A DNA stretch of 64,000 nucleotides from Pseudomonas tremae (GCF_001401155.1 NZ_LJRO01000206.1:123775-187774); one strand, 5' to 3'. Shown: positions 47,207 to 55,600, counted from the first letter of the stretch. A program made the numbers and translations. Notes: generated from the sequence alone by a model not told the origin.

Positions 47207-47887
47207 ATGCTCAAAACTATTGTTTTTGATGTAAACGAAACACTGCTGGACCTGGCTGCACTCGACCCCTTATTCGAAAACCTGTTCGGCAACAACTGCG
47301 TGCGAACCGAATGGTTTTTGACGCTGCAAGAGTGCTGGATGACCAACGTCATAACCGGCCAGTATCAACCGTTCGGCGATCTGGCACAGGCCGCGTTGAA
47401 CATGGTCGGCTCACGACATCAGGTAAAGATCGGCAACCACCAGTGCCGGGAACTGACAGATGGAATCACGTCGCTTCCTCCGCACAAGGATGTTCGTCAG
47501 GCTCTTCAAATGCTGAGTGACAACGGGTTTGTCCTGGTTGCCCTGAGCAATGGCGCGCTGGAAGCGCTAAGCAAACAGCTCAACTCGTCAGGACTGACCG
47601 ACTGCTTCGACTACATCATGGCGGGTAGCGAAATCAGTCGATTCAAGCCAGCGCTGCAAACCTATCAAATGGTCGCAGACCGTTTGAGCGTCAACACGGA
47701 CCAGATGATCATGGTCGCGGCCCATGCCTGGGACATCGCCGGGGCGGCCCGGGCCGGTTGCAAGTCGGCTTTTGTCGAACGTCCGGGAAAGGTACTCAAC
47801 CCGATCGGAACGAAGCCCGACTGGATCGGCAAAGATCTCGAGGATGTCGCCAGAAAAATATGCGCAGCCAATACCGAAGCGTCGTAG
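47207..47887 (+). CDS. Haloacid dehalogenase type II family protein
   Basis: 226 aa from the ATG at 47207, which follows GGAGGGG; the frame is open far upstream without start signals. HAD motifs: FDVNETLLD (nucleophile Asp8), ALSNGALEAL (Ser-Asn), SRFKPALQTYQ (Lys) and VAAHAWDIAGAARAGC with the acid. These match L-2-haloacid dehalogenases. Many such genes in Pseudomonas act on other phosphate or halogen substrates, so the substrate is left open. Confidence 0.88.
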   Translation: MLKTIVFDVNETLLDLAALDPLFENLFGNNCVRTEWFLTLQECWMTNVITGQYQPFGDLAQAALNMVGSRHQVKIGNHQCRELTDGITSLPPHKDVRQALQMLSDNGFVLVALSNGALEALSKQLNSSGLTDCFDYIMAGSEISRFKPALQTYQMVADRLSVNTDQMIMVAAHAWDIAGAARAGCKSAFVERPGKVLNPIGTKPDWIGKDLEDVARKICAANTEAS

Positions 47888-47915
47888 CGGCGCTTCGAGA
47901 GGGGTGCTTTGCAGA

Positions 47916-48371
47916 TCAATCGATTGGATATGAACTGTCTTGGGGTGCTTGAGCGAGGCTGCGCTTGAGGAAACCCAAGGCATCTTGGTAGATTTGATGC
48001 CATGCGCCAGAGGGCTCGCTATCCAGCGGATGCCAAAAGAATTCAAAGGCGTGGCCTCCGTCATCTTCGGCAAAATGAACCCAGGTATCGGGAAGCTCTT
48101 GCGTAACGTGACATTGGTGAAATGCCCACGTCTGTCCTGTTATAGAACGCAACAAACCGAGATATCGTCCAGCCTTGCCACGGATACCGGCTTCCTCAAG
48201 CAGCTCACGCACAGCAGCCACTTCGGTTGACTCTCCCGGCTCAACACTTCCCTTGACCAGTTGCACCCCTGCCATTGGATGGACGAACGCCAAAATCTCT
48301 ATGGTTTCCCGACTTCGCAGCACTACCGGGCAAGCTTTGTCCACCACCATGCCGTGCCACCTCTTGGTCAA
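47916..48371 (-). CDS. Nudix hydrolase
   Basis: 151 aa. The Nudix box reads GSVEPGESTEVAAVRELLEEAG (GX5EX7REUXEEXGU), with LVKG just before it. A single-domain hydrolase of nucleoside-diphosphate-linked compounds, substrate unknown. Convergent with the dehalogenase gene; the stop lies 28 bp past that gene's end. Confidence 0.88.
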   Translation of the reverse strand: MTKRWHGMVVDKACPVVLRSRETIEILAFVHPMAGVQLVKGSVEPGESTEVAAVRELLEEAGIRGKAGRYLGLLRSITGQTWAFHQCHVTQELPDTWVHFAEDDGGHAFEFFWHPLDSEPSGAWHQIYQDALGFLKRSLAQAPQDSSYPID

Positions 48372-48460
48372 TAATTTTTAGTCTTGAACGAGTTGAAACG
48401 ACAGTAGCCTACAACGGAATGTATTGATTTAGATGCGTCGTCAAGGTATGGCTGCCATTC

Positions 48461-49255
48461 TTGGAGCGGCCCCTCCAGCACTACAATCTCGACAAATCGA
48501 CAATTCAAAGGTGTGACGTGGAGTTCAAACGGGATAAATTCAACGGCATCATTATTGCCGCCGCCTCGCTGCCGGTTGACCCGCAAGCGTTGCGTAGCGC
48601 CGTCGACGCGTTAGTCGTCCTCATCCAGCAGGAGCGTCTTGCTCTTGCCTGGATTACCCTGCCGATCAGCGATGCTCAAGCCATTCCGGTCTTCACCGCC
48701 GCCGGTTTCTCCTTCCATAGCTGTCTGAGCGACCAGTTGACCTTGGTACGCCGCCACTTCGAGCAAGCCTTTGTGCCATTCATACCCACCCATACAGTAG
48801 GGGCCGGGGCCATCGTCATAAACGACGCGGGAGAACTTCTTGTCATAAGGGAACGAGGTACTACTGGTTTCAAACTACCGGGAGGCCATGTAGACCCAGC
48901 CGAGCGAATTCAGGATTCGATCGAGCGCGAGGTACTCGAAGAGACAGGGATTGAATCGAAGTGCGATTCTATTGTGGCGTTCACTACCAAACACCCCTAC
49001 CAGTTTGGCAAATCCAACATTCACTTTATTTGCCGAATGACAGCCATGACGCAACGTATCAACATACAGGACACCGACGAGATTGAAGAAGCAAAATGGG
49101 TAGCGCTGCAGACCTACGTGGCAGACGCTCGCAACAGCTTGTTCAACCGGCAGTTGGTTACCGATGTAGCATTCAGTCAAGGGCTGATCTCCACTCCCTA
49201 TTCGGGCAACATTGGGCCTCACAAAAAACAGGAAATTTTCACGGCGGCTGGCTGA
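48461..49255 (+). CDS. Nudix hydrolase with NUDT6-like pre-Nudix domain
   Basis: 264 aa. Residues 15-110 (FKRDKFNGIIIAAASLPVD...LAWITLPISDAQAIPVFTAAGFSFHSC) match the N-terminal domain seen in NUDT6-type proteins of plants and animals. Then comes the Nudix domain with box GGHVDPAERIQDSIEREVLEETG and FKLPGG. The start is uncertain: the open frame begins at TTG 48461, and GTG 48518 is another option; no ATG fits. This domain pair is uncommon in bacteria. Function unknown; possibly NADH or related nucleotide hydrolysis. Confidence 0.8.
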   Translation: MERPLQHYNLDKSTIQRCDVEFKRDKFNGIIIAAASLPVDPQALRSAVDALVVLIQQERLALAWITLPISDAQAIPVFTAAGFSFHSCLSDQLTLVRRHFEQAFVPFIPTHTVGAGAIVINDAGELLVIRERGTTGFKLPGGHVDPAERIQDSIEREVLEETGIESKCDSIVAFTTKHPYQFGKSNIHFICRMTAMTQRINIQDTDEIEEAKWVALQTYVADARNSLFNRQLVTDVAFSQGLISTPYSGNIGPHKKQEIFTAAG

Positions 49256-49437
49256 TCAATTCAGACCAGCGTCAGGAATACGTCCGGCTATTGAATGTTT
49301 TTAACCCAACGGACTGTCATCTATGCGGAGCGCTGGGTTAGTTTGAATCATCTGGCAGCGCAATATATTGAGGGCAGCCCACTGTTTCTGATATCTCAAA
49401 GTGATCGCCTTGTATCGCTCCGATATGATTTAATCCG

Positions 49438-49532
49438 GACGAGAAATACGTCCCCTTAGCCCGCCTTGTGCGGGCTGAACCCGTAAGAGAGGGACGATTT
49501 TAGCCCTTCAAGGACGAGCCGGAGAATGGATG
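49438..49532 (+). promoter_or_regulatory. Structured leader with GGA motifs (possible RsmA/CsrA target)
   Basis: Upstream of the gene at 49530. It shows GGACG-AGAAATA-CGTCC (a 5-bp hairpin), AGCCCGC-CTTGT-GCGGGCT, and CGTCCC pairing with a later GGGACG, so alternative folds compete. Three GGACGA copies, plus GGAG and GGATG at the ribosome-binding site, are the pattern of RsmA-regulated leaders. csrA/rsmA is encoded at 55240-55428. Confidence 0.45.
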
Positions 49533-50045
49533 AAAGCTGACAGTAGCGATGCTCCTAAACAAGTAATGCGAAGACGTCACAAACACAGCGTTTTCTACAC
49601 GGTCACCTGCCTGGTGATTGGAAGCGTAGCCACGATAGGTGCGCTCCAGTGGGTAAGCCGAGCCCCCGGCCTGGACTCAGCGTATAAACAGACGATAAGC
49701 CCAGCCGGAAAAATCGAGGCACTGGCGCGCGCAAGTGATATGCCTGCGAGGCAAGGCCCTGATTCATCATGGCTTCGAGCATCATCGGAAACACGCCTAC
49801 CCGCCAATACAGCTCATCAAACCGTCTTCAATGATCAGAACTTCATTCCTGAAGGCGCCGACAACGTCGTTGCACTTCGAGTTGGCTCCGACCTTTCCCT
49901 GAGAAAGGAGGCCTCAAAGAAAGTAAAACTGACCATCGTGCGGCAATCACCCAGCATGAAAGATCGAGCGTGCTGGCCTTACAGACAGGGAAGTATCCAA
50001 TCCCGGAACTGCCGCGCCTCGATCGGCCTCAACCATCGAGACTAG
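49530..50045 (+). CDS. Hypothetical membrane-anchored protein
   Basis: 171 aa. Residues 22-42 (YTVTCLVIGSVATIGALQW) form one membrane segment after a basic N terminus, so most of the protein is probably periplasmic. The C-terminal part (NVVALRVGSDLSLRKEASKKVKLTIV) is not recognised. GGAG sits 9 nt before the ATG. Poorly conserved in appearance, in a stretch of small accessory genes. Confidence 0.65.
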   Translation: MKADSSDAPKQVMRRRHKHSVFYTVTCLVIGSVATIGALQWVSRAPGLDSAYKQTISPAGKIEALARASDMPARQGPDSSWLRASSETRLPANTAHQTVFNDQNFIPEGADNVVALRVGSDLSLRKEASKKVKLTIVRQSPSMKDRACWPYRQGSIQSRNCRASIGLNHRD

Positions 50046-50086
50046 GCCAGGCACGGTAAAAAAATGGCTATCCCTGTGACCGAAAA

Positions 50087-50299
50087 CTATCGGTCAGTAA
50101 GGGAGCTTAGCCAGCAAAACCAATACCACTGTTTCATCGACTCGCATTGAGCGCGTAAATCATGATCATTGATAGTGGTACAACTACCGCCACCCTGTTT
50201 GGCTTCAAAATAGGCACACTCGTCATGATCACTGATGCTGCTGCAACTGGCAAATGTATACGCGCGGAACATCAACAACATTGCAAAAATAAGCTTCAT
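50087..50299 (-). CDS. Small secreted Cys-rich repeat protein
   Basis: 70 aa from the ATG at 50299: MKLIFAMLLMFRAYTFA is a plausible signal peptide. The mature part repeats a unit twice, CSSISDHDECAYFEAKQ and CTTINDHDLRAQCESMK, each with Cys pairs and a DHD core. A longer frame to 50506 is open but its N terminus is unlike a signal sequence. Similar small repeat proteins occur in Pseudomonas; no function is known to me. No clear ribosome-binding site. Confidence 0.6.
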   Translation of the reverse strand: MKLIFAMLLMFRAYTFASCSSISDHDECAYFEAKQGGGSCTTINDHDLRAQCESMKQWYWFCWLSSLTDR

Positions 50300-50641
50300 C
50301 TGACACGTCATTGGGTTTGCAAGAGAAAACAGTCTGGCACCATCTGATCGTGGCTGATTGAGCGTTTGATACGCTATCAAATTGATAACATTACAAGGGG
50401 AACTATCGAGCAAAGGAAGCCGAAACCAATTCGGCATGTTGAAGAATAAACACACGTAAGAGACGTCAAAGCCGATAAAAAAGTCCGGCTTTTGGTAGGG
50501 AATCAATCATCGCGCCAAGCTTCGTACTCACATCAAGCAACGGCGGGCCACCGAAAGCTTTCCATCTTCCATGCACATACGATGCAACACCATAAGGTTT
50601 CAGTATGAGCAGTATAAAAGCCTGTAAAGCTTCGATAAATA
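50300..50641. other. AT-rich gene-free stretch
   Basis: Lies between the small Cys-repeat gene and tRNA-Arg. Contains a short inverted repeat CCGAA-ACCAA-TTCGG at 50420-50434 and AT-rich runs. No gene or tRNA-end duplication seen, so no evidence of an integrated element. Confidence 0.45.
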
Positions 50642-50718
50642 TGGTGTCCCAGGCGGGGTTCGAACCTGCAACCTTCCCCTTAGGAGGGGGATGCTCTATC
50701 CAATTGAGCTACTGAGAC
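50642..50718 (-). tRNA. tRNA-Arg (anticodon CCT)
   Basis: 77 nt with encoded CCA. The acceptor GTCTCAG pairs with CTGGGAC, the T-loop is GGTTCGAACC, and the anticodon loop CT-CCT-AA sits on a TCCCC/GGGGA stem. Discriminator A. Confidence 0.95.
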
Positions 50719-51034
50719 ACTGCGTGCCAGCACACCGATCGGTGCCAGCGAGGACGGCGTGCATCTTAGCGGCATGCACGGCATTTGTCATGTCGTCATT
50801 GCCCTTCAGGGCTGTAGCCGATGTCACCTCGGAAGCGGGCCGAATAAACCCATCGTGCATTTTGCAACACTCCAAAAAGCCATCATTGCAAAACGCACTG
50901 GATCAGACTTTTTTATATTTAATAACTTATTGATTTATATAGACTTTTTATCTATTTCAGCTTGGCATGCAGACTGCATTATCAATATCACTGAACACAT
51001 CTCATCCCAAACGGTCGGGCACAGGTACTGGACA
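50719..51034. other. AT-rich gene-free stretch after tRNA-Arg(CCT)
   Basis: Contains a strongly AT-rich block at 50908-50960, probably the promoter of the small gene at 51035. No gene supported. Confidence 0.45.
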
Positions 51035-51274
51035 ATGAACAAGACTCTCTCAGTGTTGAATGCGGCAGCTCTGGTGGCTCTGGTAGCGTTTCATTTCCAG
51101 GATTCTGGCGCTCATAGCGAGCAGGCAACTGCACCGGTCCGTGTTCATCATCAAATCAGCCAGGCGCCTCAGTTGGCGATCATGACCGACCGCAGTTCAA
51201 GCGCTGTGGTGCTGGCAAACGATGGCGATAAAGCGCTACAGATGCCGCACGCCGATCAGCGTTGGGTCTTCTGA
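51035..51274 (+). CDS. Small exported hypothetical protein
   Basis: 79 aa. MNKTLSVLNAAALVALVAFHFQDSGA is a signal peptide or membrane anchor; the remainder (VRVHHQISQAPQLAIMTDRSSSAVVLANDGDKALQM) is short and unrecognised. The family looks Pseudomonas-specific. The next small gene starts 49 bp after its stop. Confidence 0.65.
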   Translation: MNKTLSVLNAAALVALVAFHFQDSGAHSEQATAPVRVHHQISQAPQLAIMTDRSSSAVVLANDGDKALQMPHADQRWVF

Positions 51275-51323
51275 TTGTGTATGTGCAAACCGGTTTCACG
51301 CCCCCATTTTTGAGAAAGTAGCC

Positions 51324-51509
51324 ATGTCAAAATCTGCACTGTCGTTTCTGGTCCTTGCGCTCATGGCTGTGGTCGTTGATCTGTTGCTGCCTGTCCAGGC
51401 CCAAGCCATGAGCATTGCAGCCAACATTTGTGCCGGAGTGTTTGCCAGTCTGTTCGTGGTTGCGCTGTTCGTCGGCCGCCGCTTCAAGTTTGACCCCGTT
51501 CTGCGCTGA
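51324..51509 (+). CDS. Small membrane protein, PA3371 family-like
   Basis: 61 aa, two hydrophobic helices: residues 4-28 and 33-50, ending GRRFKFDPVLR. The layout and tail match small Pseudomonas proteins of the PA3371 type, function unknown. The ATG at 51324 lies just inside a longer open frame, after a GAGAAAG ribosome-binding site. Confidence 0.7.
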   Translation: MSKSALSFLVLALMAVVVDLLLPVQAQAMSIAANICAGVFASLFVVALFVGRRFKFDPVLR

Positions 51510-51936
51510 TCATGTAGCACCTCCCCACGCCGGATAACCTCCCCCGACCCTGTATCTTCACGCCCAAACCGTCCAAACCCCTGCTTTAAGCCTTACCAGA
51601 CCCTCGGTCGGTTAGCCTCCTTGTGTTTTGAATTCGCGCCTAAGCTGAGAATCAGACGAGCGTGATGGCACTTAGCATTCAGATGCTGTCTGAATTGTCT
51701 GACGGCCAATGCGCTGACTTTGCAGATTCGTTCGCATTTCCGACAATTAGTACTGGCTAAACGCCTCTACCTGGGTCAATATTTGTCACAGAATTGACGC
51801 CAAGGATTCGACGTATTGCGGCATGATGTCGGCCCTTGGATTCGCGGTTGAACATTTGTCCAAAACGACTGTCTGAGAATGACAATCTTGCGGCCACTTG
51901 CTAGAACCGCTCCCCCTGAACTAACCGGTTAAATAT
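51510..51936. other. Regulatory stretch upstream of amrZ
   Basis: No gene seen. Its right end holds an AlgU-type promoter (listed separately). The rest may carry AmrZ and other binding sites, but none could be assigned. Confidence 0.45.
51850..51876 (+). promoter_or_regulatory. AlgU (sigma-22/RpoE-type) promoter of amrZ
   Basis: GAACAT-N16-TCTGA, one mismatch in the -35 from GAACTT-N16-TCTGA, about 60 nt upstream of the amrZ ATG. In P. aeruginosa amrZ is known to depend on AlgU, which supports this. Confidence 0.65.
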
Positions 51937-52263
51937 ATGAGCCCTATGAAACAGGCTACTTATTCCAGCCGCACGGCTGACAAGTTCGTCGTTCGCCTAC
52001 CAGACGGCATGCGTAATCGCGTGCAAGAGGTAGCCAAGAATCATCACCGCAGCATGAACTCGGAGATCATTGCTCGCCTCGAACAAAGCCTGATTCAGGA
52101 AGGTGCTCTTGGCGACGAGCCAAGCCTGCGCCTTGACAGTCCTGAGCTGTCCTTGCACGAGCGCGAATTGCTGCAGCGTTTTCGCCAGCTGTCACATCGT
52201 CAACAGAACGCCCTTGTTTCGCTGATTGCCCACGACACGGAACTTGCTTCCGAAGAGTCTTGA
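51937..52263 (+). CDS. amrZ: Ribbon-helix-helix regulator AmrZ (AlgZ)
   Basis: 108 aa, the exact length usual for AmrZ. The Arc-type ribbon-helix-helix domain ([40 protein letters not shown]) is followed by a C-terminal tetramerisation segment. It controls alginate, motility, cyclic-di-GMP and virulence genes in Pseudomonas. Preceded by an AlgU-type promoter and followed by a strong terminator. Confidence 0.95.
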   Translation: MSPMKQATYSSRTADKFVVRLPDGMRNRVQEVAKNHHRSMNSEIIARLEQSLIQEGALGDEPSLRLDSPELSLHERELLQRFRQLSHRQQNALVSLIAHDTELASEES

Positions 52264-52280
52264 GATTCAGCGTAAACGTT

Positions 52281-52309
52281 AAAAGGCCAGCGAAAGCTGG
52301 CCTTTTTTG
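52281..52309 (+). terminator. Rho-independent terminator of amrZ
   Basis: AAAAGGCCAGC-GAAA-GCTGGCCTTTTTT, an 11-bp stem, GNRA loop and T6 run. Confidence 0.93.
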
Positions 52310-52376
52310 TTGTAGTCCTTTTCGTCGTTAATACCGGCTGTATTAACAAATACCGCCGTAGGGCAATGCGCCGGGT

Positions 52377-52408
52377 AATAAAAAACCGCCTTTTTATGGC
52401 GGTTTTTT
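52377..52408 (-). terminator. Terminator of mgtE
   Basis: AAAAACCGCC-TTTTTAT-GGCGGTTTTTT just downstream of the mgtE stop; the A-run and T-run on both sides allow termination in either direction. Confidence 0.88.
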
Positions 52409-52434
52409 AGTTTAACGCTTTTAAGAAAGACGGC

Positions 52435-53877
52435 TTAGAGCAAAAAGATCGTAGCCAGCCCAAGAAAGATGAAGAACCCGCCACTGTCGGTCATCGCCGT
52501 AATCATGACGCTCGCCCCCATCGCAGGGTCCCGCCCAAGACGCGCCAGAGCCATAGGGATCGAAACCCCCATCAGCGCAGCCAGCAGCAGATTGAGCGTC
52601 ATCGCCGCCGTCATGACAACGCCGAGTGACCAACTGCCATACAGCATGTAGGCGACAACGCCTATCACGCCCCCCCAAAGCAAGCCGTTGATCAGGCCGA
52701 CAGCCAGCTCTTTACGCAGCAGCCGAGCCGTGTTCCCCGTGTTGACTTGATCCAGAGCCATCGCGCGAACAATCATGGTGATGGTCTGATTACCCGAATT
52801 ACCACCTATACCAGCAACGATCGGCATCAGGGCAGCAAGCGCGACCAGCTTTTCGATAGACCCTTCGAACAGGCCGATGACCCGCGACGCCAGAAATGCC
52901 GTCACCAGATTGACTGCCAGCCAAGCCCAACGGTTACGCAGCGAGCGCCATACCGAAGCGAAGATATCCTCTTCTTCGCGCAGACCCGCCATGTTGAGGA
53001 CTTCGCTTTCGCTTTCCTCACGAATCAGGTCGACCATTTCATCGATGGTCAGTCGGCCGATCAGTCGGCCATTCTTGTCCACAACAGGCGTGGAAATAAG
53101 GTCGTAACGCTCGAATGCCTGCGCAGCATCATAGGCGTCATCCTCAGGATGGAAGCTGACCGGATCGTTGGCCATGACTTCGCCAACCTGTTTTTCCGGG
53201 TCATTGACCAGCAAGCGCTTGATGGGCAAAACACCCTTGAGCACACCTTCTGAATCAACTACGAACAATTTGTCGGTGTGACCCGGCAGCTCCTTGAGCC
53301 TGCGCAGGTAGCGCAACACGACTTCAAGGCTGACATCCTCACGGATCGTCACCATCTCGAAGTCCATCAGTGCGCCGACCTGATCCTCGTCGTAGGACAA
53401 TGCAGAGCGCACGCGCTCACGCTGCTGTGAGTCAAGCGCTTCCATCAGCTCGTGAACAACGTCACGGGGCAATTCGGGAGCAAGGTCAGCCAATTCGTCG
53501 GCGTCCATGTCCCGTGCCGCCGCGAGTAACTCATGATCGTCCATGTCGGCGATCAGGGTTTCACGAACGGAATCGGATACTTCGAGAAGAATGTCGCCGT
53601 CGCGATCGGCCTTGACCAGTTGCCAGACGGTCAGGCGATCTTCCAGAGGCAAGGCTTCGAGGATATAAGCGACATCGGCAGAGTGGAGATCTTCGAGCTT
53701 GCGCTGCAGCTCGACAAGGTTCTGCCGGTGAACCAGGTGCTCTACGCGATCCTGATGCTGACCTTCCTGACGGTGAGTCAGGTCTTCAACAATACGCTGG
53801 CGCTGCAGCAGATCCACAACCTGAGCCAGGCGATCCTGCAAGCTTTCCTGCGTTTTTTTTACTTCTCTTTCGGTCAT
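52435..53877 (-). CDS. mgtE: Magnesium transporter MgtE
   Basis: 480 aa from the ATG at 53877 (MTEREVKKTQES); ten extra codons upstream are unlikely. An N-terminal helical domain (MgtE_N), then two CBS domains (about 170-290, with LFVVDSEGVLKGVLPIKRLLVND and STPVVDKNGRLIGRLTIDEMVDLI), then a five-helix pore with GIGGNSGNQTITMIVRAMAL, the Mg2+-selective motif. The CBS domains sense cytoplasmic Mg2+ and gate the channel. Full length. Confidence 0.96.
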   Translation of the reverse strand: MTEREVKKTQESLQDRLAQVVDLLQRQRIVEDLTHRQEGQHQDRVEHLVHRQNLVELQRKLEDLHSADVAYILEALPLEDRLTVWQLVKADRDGDILLEVSDSVRETLIADMDDHELLAAARDMDADELADLAPELPRDVVHELMEALDSQQRERVRSALSYDEDQVGALMDFEMVTIREDVSLEVVLRYLRRLKELPGHTDKLFVVDSEGVLKGVLPIKRLLVNDPEKQVGEVMANDPVSFHPEDDAYDAAQAFERYDLISTPVVDKNGRLIGRLTIDEMVDLIREESESEVLNMAGLREEEDIFASVWRSLRNRWAWLAVNLVTAFLASRVIGLFEGSIEKLVALAALMPIVAGIGGNSGNQTITMIVRAMALDQVNTGNTARLLRKELAVGLINGLLWGGVIGVVAYMLYGSWSLGVVMTAAMTLNLLLAALMGVSIPMALARLGRDPAMGASVMITAMTDSGGFFIFLGLATIFLL

Positions 53878-54201
53878 AGGCGAGCTCCACTCCCAGCAGC
53901 AGAGCACGCCGGGAGATCAATCAGTTAATTCATGATTGTCAAAAAACACTATTGAGTTACGACTGGGTAAGTCCATGGAGGTATTCCACAAGCCCCGGCG
54001 GGGCTGACGGGCGCAATGATACACCGCTTTTAGCGAAGCGCACGCGAGAAATTCAGCTTATAACAATCGTTTGCAACACAAAGCTGCAAGCTTGCTTGAA
54101 CCGCCGCGCACCCGACGTCACATCCAGGCAATAAATCCCGCTGGCCCCAGCAAAAGGCCGCCGCTAGGCTCTTGCGACACTCAGTCATGGAGGACCTGGT
54201 T
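53878..54201. other. Intergenic stretch upstream of mgtE and the DUF4124-like gene
   Basis: Divergent promoter region. One hairpin, AGCCCC-GGC-GGGGCT at 53991-54005, may lie in the mgtE leader. The right end holds the GGAGG ribosome-binding site of the gene at 54202. No M-box-like structure recognised. Confidence 0.4.
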
Positions 54202-54693
54202 ATGCGTGCCGTCATTCATTTATCCCTGTGGAGCGTTCTGCTCTGCTTGCCCGGCCATGCAACCGCCAATAGCGTTCAACGCTGCGAGGATGCAACCGGA
54301 AAGATTACATTTACCACCCTGGGCTGTGCGCCAGGCCAAAGTACCCGCACACAGAGAGCCTTCAACGCCCCGCCCGGGACCATCATCGGATTACTGCCAC
54401 CCAAAGACGATCGAGCGCTCGCGGGCGGTCAATCGACAACCAGGGAATTGGTAGTGGTGGGCACACGTGACGACGGCTGCGGCAATCGCCTGAACGCCGA
54501 ACAACGCAGAGCAGCTATCATCAATCAACGCACGCCGCCTGGCATGACCAAGCGCGATGTCGAGAGCCTGCTGGGGCGCCCGGACAACGTCACCAATCGC
54601 AATGGCGAATTGCATTACGAATACAAACAGAAGAAAGGCCGCACCAACAAGGTGACGTTCGACGAACACGGCTGCGTTAAAGGAAAGCGATAG
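54202..54693 (+). CDS. Secreted DUF4124/BamE-like protein
   Basis: 163 aa from the ATG at 54202, preceded by GGAGG. MRAVIHLSLWSVLLCLPGHATA is a signal peptide. A DUF4124-like beginning (VQRCEDATGKITFTTLGCAPGQSTRTQ) is followed by a BamE/SmpA-like unit (PPGMTKRDVESLLGRPDNVTNRNGELHYEYKQKKGR...VTFDEHGCV). Probably periplasmic. Function unknown. Confidence 0.8.
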   Translation: MRAVIHLSLWSVLLCLPGHATANSVQRCEDATGKITFTTLGCAPGQSTRTQRAFNAPPGTIIGLLPPKDDRALAGGQSTTRELVVVGTRDDGCGNRLNAEQRRAAIINQRTPPGMTKRDVESLLGRPDNVTNRNGELHYEYKQKKGRTNKVTFDEHGCVKGKR

Positions 54694-54699
54694 AAAGCA

Positions 54700-54731
54700 A
54701 AAAGCCCGCATCTTTCGATACGGGCTTTTCG
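54700..54731 (+). terminator. Terminator after the DUF4124-like gene
   Basis: AAAAGCCCG ... CGGGCTTTT with a bulged ATC/GAT inner stem, followed by CGTT; directly before the tRNA cluster. Confidence 0.8.
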
Positions 54732-54736
54732 TTGTA

Positions 54737-54813
54737 TGGTGCACTCGACAGGATTCGAACCTGTGACCGCTCGGTTCGTAGCCGAGTACTCTATCCAGCT
54801 GAGCTACGAGTGC
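54737..54813 (-). tRNA. tRNA-Arg (anticodon ACG), copy 1
   Basis: 77 nt with encoded CCA. Acceptor GCACTCG/CGAGTGC; anticodon loop CT-ACG-AA; T-loop GGTTCGAATCC. Identical to the copy at 54901. Confidence 0.96.
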
Positions 54814-54900
54814 ATTGGTGTTTTTAGACCAGATCACCTCTGGTTGAAGCCAGTTATCGGAAACCTTGTAATTGCTTACAGTGATTCAAACAACTTTAAA

Positions 54901-54977
54901 TGGTGCACTCGACAGGATTCGAACCTGTGACCGCTCGGTTCGTAGCCGAGTACTCTATCCAGCTGAGCTACGAGTGC
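54901..54977 (-). tRNA. tRNA-Arg (anticodon ACG), copy 2
   Basis: 77 nt with encoded CCA, identical to copy 1; the spacer is 87 bp. Likely cotranscribed with the other tRNAs from the csrA side. Confidence 0.96.
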
Positions 54978-55086
54978 ATGTGTTGGTGCCGCGCATTATA
55001 GGTCGCCAGATTGTTTTGTCAATCACTTTCTCTAGTAAATTCAACAACTTACCGATCAAGCCCAATCTGACGCACTACACAAATAA

Positions 55087-55177
55087 TGGCGGAGAACGGG
55101 GGATTCGAACCCCCGACACCCTTTTGAGGTGTACTCCCTTAGCAGGGGAGCGCCTTCGGCCACTCGGCCAGCTCTCC
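55087..55177 (-). tRNA. tRNA-Ser (anticodon GCT)
   Basis: 91 nt with the long variable arm typical of serine tRNAs. Acceptor GGAGAGC pairs with GTTCTCC; the anticodon loop CT-GCT-AA sits on a CTCCC/GGGAG stem; CCA encoded. Confidence 0.96.
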
Positions 55178-55239
55178 GCAACACGGGGCGTATAATAACC
55201 ACCCTTTTCCCCGTTTGCAAACCAAAAATTCAATAAAAA

Positions 55240-55428
55240 TTAATGGCTTGGTTCTTCATCCTTCTCTTTCTTGATGCGAAGGTAAATCTCTTCACGGTGA
55301 ACAGCGACTTCCTTGGGCGCATTGACACCAATTCGCACCTGATTACCCTTTACACCGAGTACGGTAACGGTGATTTCACCGTCACCGATGATCAGGCTTT
55401 CCGCGCACCGACGAGTCAGAATCAGCAT
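55240..55428 (-). CDS. csrA: Carbon storage regulator CsrA/RsmA
   Basis: 62 aa. [52 protein letters not shown] is the full CsrA fold, including Arg44-equivalent VAVHREEIY used for GGA binding. It sits in the conserved alaS-lysC-csrA order of Pseudomonas, just upstream of the tRNA cluster. AGGAG ribosome-binding site. Binds GGA motifs in mRNA leaders to block translation; the leader at 49438 is a candidate target. Confidence 0.97.
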   Translation of the reverse strand: MLILTRRCAESLIIGDGEITVTVLGVKGNQVRIGVNAPKEVAVHREEIYLRIKKEKDEEPSH

Positions 55429-55526
55429 ACTTTTCTCCTTACGCCTTTATTCAGGGACAACAGTCTGCAAAACCAATAGGCAATGGCCAGTAGCAAAATG
55501 CCATAGCCATTATCTGTGTATCGACT

Positions 55527-55557
55527 TGCGCAGAGAAAACATCAGCCTCTCTGCGCA
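55527..55557. repeat. Perfect inverted repeat between lysC and csrA
   Basis: TGCGCAGAGA-N11-TCTCTGCGCA, a 10-bp stem. No T-run follows, so it may be an mRNA stabiliser or regulatory hairpin of the lysC-csrA transcript. Confidence 0.55.
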
Positions 55558-55600
55558 GTATCCGAAAGACGCGATTAGACCGCACCCTTCGGCGGCAGCA

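Noticed and set aside
48368..48586. 72-codon minus-strand frame before the second Nudix gene
   Set aside because: Complement of the Nudix N-terminal region and its leader; no start signals.
50642..50718. tRNA-Arg(CCT) as an integration site
   Set aside because: The tRNA is a common target and the surroundings are AT-rich, but no direct repeat of its 3' end, no integrase and no phage gene is present.
54737..54977. Duplicated tRNA-Arg(ACG) as attachment-site duplication
   Set aside because: Both copies are full-length functional tRNAs in a normal cluster, with only 87 bp between.
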